A DNA stretch of 64,000 bases from the NCBI GenBank assembly GCA_033297075.1, contig MU858097.1, positions 62,001-126,000 on the forward strand, written 5' to 3'. Source of the stretch: Rhypophila decipiens. Lineage: Eukaryota > Ascomycota > Sordariomycetes > Sordariales > Naviculisporaceae. Of the stretch, positions 55,915 through 64,000 are shown one piece after another. The number at the start of each line of letters is the position of its first letter. Position 1 is the first letter of the stretch. Under the pieces are notes generated by a model that was not told the origin of the DNA, did not search any database, and saw nothing but the letters and a program-made list of their open reading frames with translations. Both the position numbers and the translations under genes were made by a program.

Positions 55915-58900
55915 AGGCACTCCTGCTCTCTTTGTCCGACAAAGCACGGATAAAGCTACATCGGGGAGGTACACTCGACTCATTGTCTGAGTTGTACATG
56001 TTCCCTTCTCACATTTTTGCTCGGCGTCGCCATTCTCAAGTTCGGCCTCTCTTGCCGGACACATCTATCCGCGAGCGAGTTGCTTGCTTACCTGGCCTGG
56101 GACCTAACCAGTATCGCCAATCTCTCGAGCGCATCACCGTCATCCTCCCATGACACCTGTAGGAATAACTGTCGTTCTGTACCAATATTGAGCTTGTTTT
56201 GTTATGCGATGCGTGGCGCGGGTTGGTGCGAGACCCACAAAGAGGTTCCCGTTTCATAATGAAATGGCGCCGAGGGTGCTTTCCTTTTTTGGTCTTTCCT
56301 TTTCATCTTTCATGAGGGCTTCCGCACAAAAAAATAAAAAGCAGGGCGGCGTGTGGGCTTCAACATCATCCGGCAGCAACCAAAAAAGAAAAGGTGGGAG
56401 GGGCACTTGTGCATTTGTTCCCCTTGCTACATGGCAGGGGGGCTGACGGGTTTTTCTTTTTGGTCGTTGGCCTTTTTTGGGGAGGTCGATGGAGTTCTCC
56501 TCGCTGCGCTGTCTTGCAACTTTGCAAGAAATCCCCATGATCTGCTCCTTTCAGTAGGGAAGGGAGCCAAAGCAAATAAATGACCTTGGTGACGATGGAT
56601 TGATGGCCTGAATGGGATGTGATGGATGAACGGTACCTTTTTTCACCTTTTTCTTCTTCGTTTTTCCCTTCCATGCTGCTCTTCATCTGCTGTCGTCGTC
56701 GTCGGTCATCCACGACGAAGGCGGTTCGAGAAGCATCATGGCAGCGGTTTTTTTTTTCGTTCGTGCGTGCGATTTAGCTGTCATTTTAGCTCTCTGCTTT
56801 TTAATCGTTTTCTGTGTGGGTGCGCATGGTTTTCGTCGGTCTTGGGTGGAGATTGACAAGGTTATCTCATCATGGCGAGGTTGCGGCGGGAACCCTGTTC
56901 TCGGTTTTCTTGTTAGCAAGCTGTGAGCTCTTGAAAGAAGCGGAGAAACAAAACATGAAAAACATGATTCTTGAAACTTGATCGCGTGCTATGTCTGCCG
57001 GCACTGTGTTTTGCGTTTGGTGACTTTCTGGTCCCGTGTTCCCTGCTGTGTCGTTTTGCTGTGTAGCCCCAGCGGTGTCTCTACCATTGTGCGAGCATGT
57101 ACATAATTATGCATGATGCTCGTCCATCACTCAAGTGTTCATTCCAGATTGTCAGGCTGGGAACGGATCGCTGGCGTTGGTTGTGCGCGGATGGCTTGAG
57201 ACTGGGAGGTAGATATGTTAGCTCCAGGAAATAGACAGTGAACAATCAATCATATGGTACCTACCTTGACTTCCGTGACTCCCCTGATCGAGCCAACTGC
57301 CCTCCAATCCGTAATTTGCGTCGCACCGCTGGTTGCGACTGGTGCGCCCGAAGATGCACAACCTGAGCGCATGTGACCATGTCCCTATCAGCTCGGGGGA
57401 CAGAAATGCCATGGGCATACTGGCTTCTCCGGACACTCGGTTGAGTGGCCCTTCGAAAGAGAAAAGTGCATCGTTGTTGCGACAGCTAAGCAGGGCATTG
57501 GCGAAGCCTTTGTTGTCGGGTCTTTGGAAGAGGTGCCCTTGCACGGGCTTGCTCTTTGAGTCCCAGGATCTGGTAAAAGCTGGACGAGACGAAAGATTGG
57601 TGCTATCCATTAAAAAGACAAGGCCCCAAAGCAGTGGCCAGAAACCCTGTCGGGAGAAAACTCTCAACAGTCGTGAAAACTGGTCGTTGTCTGGAGGTAG
57701 TACATGTACCAGATCAGGCGAAAAGGGGGCAACACCGCAGAGGAAATCTGAAGAGAGACTTCTTCGTCTGAGATGGTGGCTGCAACTCCCTTCAGAACTG
57801 CAAAACGAGTTCTTTTTATTTTTAAAGGCCCGTGTTTCCACTCTCGATTGAATATTCAAACACTCTGGTCCGAGATATTCTTGTTTTGCTCTCTCGATAT
57901 TTTTTCCAGTGCTTTGCCGTTAAACCAAAAGGCCCGGCGGAGCTGATGGTTGACCCATGGCTTGGACGCTGAGGGGCAGTGGGTCAGGGCTGCTTATCCC
58001 GCAGCGGTGGGGGAAAAGAGCAGGAAGTCGGAAGCTTGCTTGCCATGGCTCACTTGGTCCGCCGGGAGGATTGCCGCATGGCGTTATGATAGCCTTTTTT
58101 GTTTGTTTTTTGCCGGGTATCGTGTGGAGGATGGGAAGCAACGACTTGGGCAGGAAGTGCGAACGGGATTGATCTGAAGTGGTCTTTCTTGTCTAACTCG
58201 TTAGTCAACTTTTCTTTTGATAGACCGAGAATTGGAACAGCCCTGACTCACGTAAAAGAAGTGATTATTTGGATGCCAGGCGTTTGGGGCAGTTGCTTGC
58301 TCGTTCCATGTCGCGAAAATAATCTTGTTTTTGTCTTGAGGGAGAAATGATGGACTCCAAGATTTGGCTTTGACAGGAACGCAGGAAGGAGCAGATAAGG
58401 TTGATAACGGAAAATCTTATCGAAGCAGATAGCGAATGGAGACAGGGAGATATTGGCGATGTCAGTGACTGACTCACTGCAGAAAAATATAATGAAGAAA
58501 CAAATTGAGATGGGATGGGAATATTTCGTGGTGTTGGGTCAAGCAGATGTTGGTTGGGTTGGTGCAGAATTGACGGATTCCTGGCAGGTGGTGGTGGTTG
58601 TGGTGGTAGATTGGGCGAATGGTGCGCTGTTGAAGGGTGGCTGTCGGCCTGTGTCCATCCACCAGGCCGGCGGCTGGGAGGTCATGGCGGTGCACAGAAA
58701 AAAAGACTGAGGCGCTGTGAAGTTATTCAATTTATAAATAGGCTTCGGACCACGACCTAAACCTCCACTTTGCAACCAATTGGCCACCCACATTTTTGCG
58801 ATCAGCTCGATAAAGTTTGAGACCAGTGATCCACGAGAACGACAAATTGGTATTAGAACTAAATCAAGTCATAGCAGGAAGCGGGACGCCGATCTTGTGG

Positions 58901-59349
58901 CATATGACGGCACACCGTTGGGTTTGTCCGGCATGCCCTGCTGGGCTTTGGCGGCGGGGCATGTTCAGACTGAAGTCCACTGAAGCTCCCTGCATCGATA
59001 TTGGAACTCGGCAGTCACTAGTGGAGGCATCCCACCAGCTATATTTCCGAAGAAACGTGAGCACAATTTCTCGTTAGTCGATTGAAGATAATTGGGTACA
59101 GTAATGGACGTACTCAGCCAGGATGTCGGCACCCGGAAAACAGACTGGGATGAATACCAGCCCGAGACACTTCCGGGTCACACGGGAGGGTTTTCTGCCG
59201 CGCCCGGCGATATCGGATATCAGAGTCAAAGGCGGATTTGTCATTGCCAAAATATCTGGCACGTCATAAGAAGTCGACATCCTCATGAAGACAGAGTGCC
59301 ATCGACGACGACGAAATAAATCACACAGACAAGAACACACATCAACACA
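55915..59349. other. Intergenic region
   Basis: About 3.4 kb with the BDF1 3' flank and the promoter of the 59350 gene. Two overlapping open frames at 57218-57859 (minus, 213 codons) and 57333-57851 (plus, 172 codons) have no domain or splice support. A GGTGGTGGTGGTTGTGGTGG tract is near 58586. Confidence 0.5.
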
Positions 59350-59844
59350 ATGCTGGGCAAGCTTTTCCTCACCCTCGATGCTATTGGGCTTCTCATGGGC
59401 GCTCCACTCGCCGACTACAACGAGACTCATATCTTCAACCCGCGTTGGCCACCTCATGCCAAGTGAGTTCTCCCCCATGTTGTTGATATTGGACCGTTCC
59501 CATCTCTAACCCCTGATCACTTTCCAAGGTTCCATGGCGCCCAAACCATCAGTCTCTCCCTTGCCTTGGGACTTGCAACCCTCTACTTTACGTACCGACC
59601 GCTGTTCTTCTCCTCCGGCCAGGACCAAGAGTCCCTTGCTGCGAAGAGGCTGCGCAAGCGGGACTCGCTGCGGACCGCCCTCTTCACGGGGACCATTTAC
59701 TGGATGACGGGGCTGGTGTCTATCCTGTATCCGGGGACGGACGGAGTGGATCCCGAGTTCGGCACGCCGGGCACTTTCCCTCAGGCGCCCATCTTTGCGT
59801 CCTTTATGCTTTTCGGCATTTTAGGCTGGTTTCTGGAAAACTGA
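59350..59844 (+). CDS. Small multi-pass membrane protein (probably DUF6640-type)
   Basis: Two exons (59350-59462 and 59529-59844) with a 66-bp GTGAGT...CCAAG intron, phase 2, give 142 aa. Four hydrophobic stretches are visible: LFLTLDAIGLLMGAPLA (4-20), TISLSLALGLATLYFTY (about 43-60), LFTGTIYWMTGLVSILY (about 86-103) and FASFMLFGILGWFL at the C-terminus. The conserved-looking block ADYNETHIFNPRWPPHAKFHGAQT lies between helices 1 and 2, across the splice junction, which supports the exon join. This resembles a family of fungal small membrane proteins I recall as DUF6640; the function is unknown. The helices suggest four passes, with basic RLRKRDSLR on a cytosolic loop. Confidence 0.8.
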
Positions 59845-61817
59845 GAAGTCCTGAAGTGGGTTTCTTCACACAGATCGGACTGTCGCCGTTGACATACAAC
59901 CCCACTCAAACATGGCAATCATATGATGGGACGGCTCGGCAAGATATTGTATTTTGAGGAAATCTCGATCTCAGGCCTGGGTTTTATCTCTATTTCTGGA
60001 GGCCCCCAGCCCCGTCGAACGAGCACAGGGCATCGATACGTGAGGAGGCAGTGCTGAACTTGTTTGACCAACAGCAGCTAACGTTAGCTGAACTTAAAAA
60101 CACATTTGAACTTGCAACACCGTTTTGTCTGTGAGAGCTTTGACGAGGTGGCTGAGCCCTCAAGGCCAACCATTAAGAAGACAAGTTGGACGCAAGTCTT
60201 GATGCACACACGTTCCGGGAGCGTTGTCGAAATAAGAATCCGATAAAATACGTTGGCGTCACTTGGCAGCCGTTAGGACCAAAGCTCGGGCGCTTATCAT
60301 CCGTGTAGTTTCACGGACCCTTTGCTTACGGTGAGGGTGAGCTGATCGGCACAAGGACCCCTGGGCACAGCTCTTCCTTTCTCAAGTTGCAGACAGACCG
60401 GTGTGGACATGATTGATCCCGGCGACCTGGGATCCACATAATGCCGACGCTCCTGCCTCAGTCAACCACATCGCCACCATGGAATACCCGAGCCCCAGCT
60501 TTGTACTCGGACAATTGACATGTTGGAAGGAGCCGTAGGCAACTCGTACAGGAGAATGGGCCTTTGACCTTGGCTCTATCCGGGTAGTCAACAGATCAAG
60601 TTATTGTTTCCCTCGCGCTGCATTTACAGGTCAAAGAAATCACAACACGGACAAAACAAAAAGCATATCATGTTGACAAAAGAAGGCCAAACTCCGACTG
60701 GGGTCATCGCTCCCTCGCGTGGCAATACCCTCCCAGCCTCCCTAAGAATCCCAGGGACCCTAAACCGAAAAATCGGACCTTAGTGTCAGGGACACGCGGA
60801 TAGCTGCATTGCCTATGCCCAAGTACCTGGCGTTTAGCAAAACCTAGCAGATTAGCCCGATATCCCAGCGTTGAATTGGGTGAGACGTTGTCAAATAACC
60901 AGCGGTATATCTGTACAAGACGATTATCCTGCTTGGGAGATCTCGTCATTTTGACCTCTCTCTTTCTTCTCTGAGTCCGATTGGCTCGTTTTTACTCAAC
61001 TAACCCCAGTCCATCTTGTATCCTCAACGACCTTGGTTTGACTACGACCACGGCACGCACTCTACCCTCTTTTTCTCTGGCCTGGCGCAACTCGATTCCA
61101 TAGAACATCATCCCTCATCCAGCCCGTCTGCCGTCGACATACGGATACTGCACATCAACAGCGACCCAACGCAATCCGAAATCTCTCCAACTGTTGCAAT
61201 TCGTGTTTCATCCTCGACCTCGGAGCCTGAACACGGCGTGGCAGTTGGTCAACGGGCCCGTCTTGGCATCACCGATCCTCAACGGCGCCGGCTTGGCATT
61301 GAGTCTTGGCAGCCGCCGTGCCGAAACCCGCAACGACCGATCGGCGTTATCTCGCAAATTCAGTTGGCCCGAATTTCTTGAAGCGACGTGAATCCCGGTC
61401 TGAGAAACCTGTTTTCTTCGCGGGGTTTCTTGGCCAAGAGTGGAAACGGTGCTCGACAAGAGATTTGGTGCAGGTACGGGTTACGGCGCCGCCGATCTCT
61501 CGAGGCCCTTTCAATGGCCCGGCGTTGGAACAAACACACATTCGAAACCGGCCTCCTGTCTATCACTGATACACACACAAGTGTAAAAAGTCATTTCATA
61601 CAACTAACTGCCTTTTGTTACAGTCCTTCGAATTACTTTCTTTCTTTCTTTCTTTCTACCTTCGTCACTCACTTAACAACTTATACTGCGGGCTCGGGCA
61701 TTCCTTCTTATCACCGAGCGAAGGATTATATTGCTGGTCTGACGGCCACCGTAATCCGATAATCGACAAGCCCACTTGGAACTTGAAGTTTTCATCAAGT
61801 CACAGCTTCATTCAAGC
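59845..61817. other. Intergenic region
   Basis: About 2 kb. A 65-codon frame at 61194-61391 looks somewhat protein-like (NTAWQLVNGPVLASPILNG) but has no ATG and no clear splice partner. A TTTC microsatellite is at 61636-61657. I call no gene here. Confidence 0.5.
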
Positions 61818-63515
61818 ATGTTCAACTATCACAGATTCTACCAAAAATCGCCTCCGTCGAGCCTGTTCGAGAAACTCGGTTTACACTGCTTGGTAACATT
61901 CTTCTCAACCAGGGTAATTCGTGGAGGTCCCAGAATTCTTCTTCATTTGGCGCTATCACTTGTGGTCGTCGTCCTGATCTTCAAACTTGCGCCCGACACA
62001 CTCTTTTCTAGCTTATACCCGACCACCAGCTTTTTCAACTGGAACCCAGACCAAGTTGTCCAAGCAGTCGGTGCAGAGATACAATCGGGTACCGAGGACA
62101 CCCGAATAGCAACGTCAGATACCGCTTCCGTTGTAGTAAGCGACCAAGGTGCAAAAGGCGCTGCCGCTGGCGGCTTGAGAATTGTTGTTTTTGGCGAGGA
62201 CGATCTTGCGAGCCCGTCCCGTTCCCGGAACTATAGAGCAACACGGAGACCCAGCTGGACCGAGTTATTATGCCATGTTGTACGTTTATTAACATGATCT
62301 CTCAATCTCTTGCTGTGACAACTGACATGTAAACAGCTGCGTTGCACTTCCTACCTCTCTTTTACACAAGACTTTGACATCTCGTCGTATCCCGTCGTCT
62401 CTCAAGAACTCCACAATGCCGCCATCAAAATCTTGCTTGACGAATCGGCCAAAGAGACGGCGGGCGGTGACAGTCCTGGAAAGGACTACAGCTTCTATCC
62501 GGACATGTTCCCAATCGACCGGAACAGACCAGATCTGGCAAGACAGGTGCAGTCCTTCTTGGCAATGAATAAGCCCAAAATCACACCGTCTGATACTCTA
62601 TGGGTATTCACACTTGGTACATGGGATGTTTGGTCCCTCGCCAGCATGCCCACCTCGATCAGCAGGCCACTTGTGAGCTTACTAACGACCCACATATTCA
62701 ACCAAGTGGAACTCTTATACCGCAGCTCAACCGACAAAGACTCTGTGGCATTTTCTGATCAACGGGCAAATAATACCAGCCCAAAAGGAAACTTTCGAAT
62801 CCTCATCCCAACCTTATTCGATCCGTCAATAACCCCCGGCTGGGTCCGCTCACGTCCAAAGTTGCCCGAAGTCCACTCCAAAGCAGAACAACTACGCAAC
62901 GCAGCCTATCTGACCGACGAATGGAATGACCAGATCCTGACCAAGCTAGAAGAATGGGTCAGCAAGCCTGATCCTGTCTCTTCAGATACTGAAGACGGAG
63001 GAGCAAAGATGGTCCCCTTTCCACAACGTGACGGCTTTGCATATGACCTCGGGGGCTCACTGCTCGACGCTATCATGGACGAGCAGCTCCGTGTTTCGGA
63101 TCTCAAAACCAAGATGCAGATTGCGATGGGAAAGAGTATGGATTATACTACTGGTACAGGTGAGATGATGGATGTTATGAAGCCATGTGTTGACGATACA
63201 TTTGGATCTTTCTACTTGGACGAGGAGGACGAGAAGAGTAATGATCGGAGCAAGACTGATATTCGACACGTTGAAGAAGCGAGTGACCATGCCAGGCAGG
63301 CTGAGAGGGGGCAGTATAAAAGGAATAGACCGGGCGGCTTTCCTGCCACAGCTGCGGTGGAATGTCGAGCACCGGATGAGCACCTTTTTTATACGGGCTT
63401 CGAGCTCGGGACCAGGACCATTGCGGCTATTGCACATCAGGTTGGGGGTATGATTGCAAGGAATGAGAGTGTCAGGGCTGTTTGGGCTGCTGAAGATGCG
63501 GACGGAGCGGCTTGA
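61818..63515 (+). CDS. Membrane-anchored GDSL/SGNH-like protein with altered catalytic motifs
   Basis: Two exons (61818-62279 and 62337-63515) with a 57-bp GTACGT...AAACAG intron, phase 0, give 546 aa. The join yields RPSWTELLCHVLRCTSYLSF, as expected for the block after the first SGNH motif. One membrane helix near residues 39-60 (ILLHLALSLVVVVLIFKLA) follows a basic N-terminus, so this is a type II anchor with the domain outside or in the lumen. The fold core starts at GLRIVVFGEDDLASP, where classical enzymes have GDSL/GDS, and continues to TLWVFTLGTWDVWSLA, where they have GxND. Both the catalytic Ser and the GxND Asn are replaced. A long C-terminal half (DLGGSLLDAIMDEQL, LFYTGFELGTRTIAAIAHQ) completes the domain. 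I infer a non-hydrolytic or differently acting member; the substrate is unknown. Confidence 0.75.
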
Positions 63516-64000
63516 AGATTCTTGTTCTGATGGCTTGTAGCCTTGTTTTAGGACTGTTTGTAATCTTGTTGTCGGATTTGTTTACCTTGACATGGTCTGG
63601 CGTTCTTCCATGGTGATCACAGTCAAATGGTAACGACCGGTCATTGTTAGTGAGGTCATCGTGGCCGTTGGTTTCTCTGTTATTTTCTTGGGGGAAAAAA
63701 AGACGAGAATGTGCATGCTGTTAAAAGTACTGGTGTAATAATCAGAAAGATATAAATATAAATTATTTCGTGAAGTATAAGTATTTGAGAAGCGCACAAT
63801 ACATTACGAGGACCAATTTGAGTTGAATATCAAGTTACTATGAAATAGAAACCGCTCTTCACCACCAAATTGGTATGATGTTATTTTAAACGCTTCTGTG
63901 ATTTCCAGGAGCTTTGCCATATTGTCCTCCTGTGTACGGTATCACCCGTAAGAGTACTGAATACTGATACGGGGTACCAGCCCCAGGACCAGGCATGTGG
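63516..64000. other. 3' flank of the SGNH-like gene
   Basis: Nothing supported; AT-rich 3' region to the end of the window. Confidence 0.5.

Noticed and set aside
57218..57859. Overlapping long frames on both strands
   Set aside because: Mutually exclusive, without domains, signal peptide or splice support.
61194..61391. Protein-like 65-codon frame
   Set aside because: No ATG and no convincing splice sites linking it to the SGNH-like gene; could be leader sequence.

Overview
The window comes from a filamentous ascomycete (Pezizomycotina), most likely a Sordariomycete. The evidence is short GT-AG introns (mostly 53-133 bp) with CTAAC/CTGAC-type branch sites, a Pth11-like receptor gene, a HET-domain gene, a dispersed single 5S rRNA gene, intron-containing tRNA-Asn genes, and fungal versions of BDF1, MGS1, ISA1 and an Utp12-domain protein. 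I assigned exon structures by hand from frame, splice signals and family resemblance; none was checked against RNA or databases.

Layout. 1-255: 3' end of an unrecognised plus-strand gene. 1782-3169: a seven-helix rhodopsin-like (Pth11-type) receptor. 3884-6177: a 710-aa Gln/Pro-rich protein of unknown function, possibly DUF3632-like. 6.7-9.7 kb: an AT-rich island without genes, made of repeats, including a TA-flanked miniature inverted-repeat element with seven internal 60-bp units and several tandem repeats. 10.7-11.1 kb: a small secreted Cys-containing protein with its own TATA box, next to the island. 12.7-19.2 kb: three minus-strand accessory-type genes: a HET-domain protein, a secreted or anchored alpha/beta hydrolase, and a six-exon CorA-like membrane protein. 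20.2-30.9 kb: housekeeping genes on the minus strand: Mgs1/WRNIP1 ATPase, Isa1, an ARMH3/DUF1741 protein, and a conserved fungal protein of unknown function.

30.9-40.8 kb is almost 10 kb of normal-GC sequence in which I can support no gene. It separates two divergently transcribed genes. 40.8-45.5 kb holds a single-exon 1579-aa protein. 46.1-48.6 kb is a Pol III/repeat cluster: one 5S rRNA gene, two convergent tRNA-Asn loci with different introns (one looks decayed), a foldback sequence, and a hAT-like miniature element with perfect 8-bp target-site duplications. 48.8-50.0 kb encodes an Utp12-domain ribosome-biogenesis protein. 52.8-55.9 kb encodes the BET protein Bdf1. 59.3-59.8 kb encodes a small membrane protein, and 61.8-63.5 kb a membrane-anchored GDSL/SGNH-like protein whose catalytic motifs look altered.

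The genes do not form one pathway. The core genes serve DNA damage tolerance (Mgs1), Fe-S assembly (Isa1), ribosome biogenesis (Utp12-domain protein) and chromatin reading (Bdf1). The accessory part (about 6.7-19.2 kb) combines repeats, a secreted candidate effector and an incompatibility-type gene. I found no convincing new multi-gene system. The best non-textbook signals are the two miniature elements, the decayed tRNA-Asn locus, the 10-kb gene-free interval and the secreted protein beside the repeat island.
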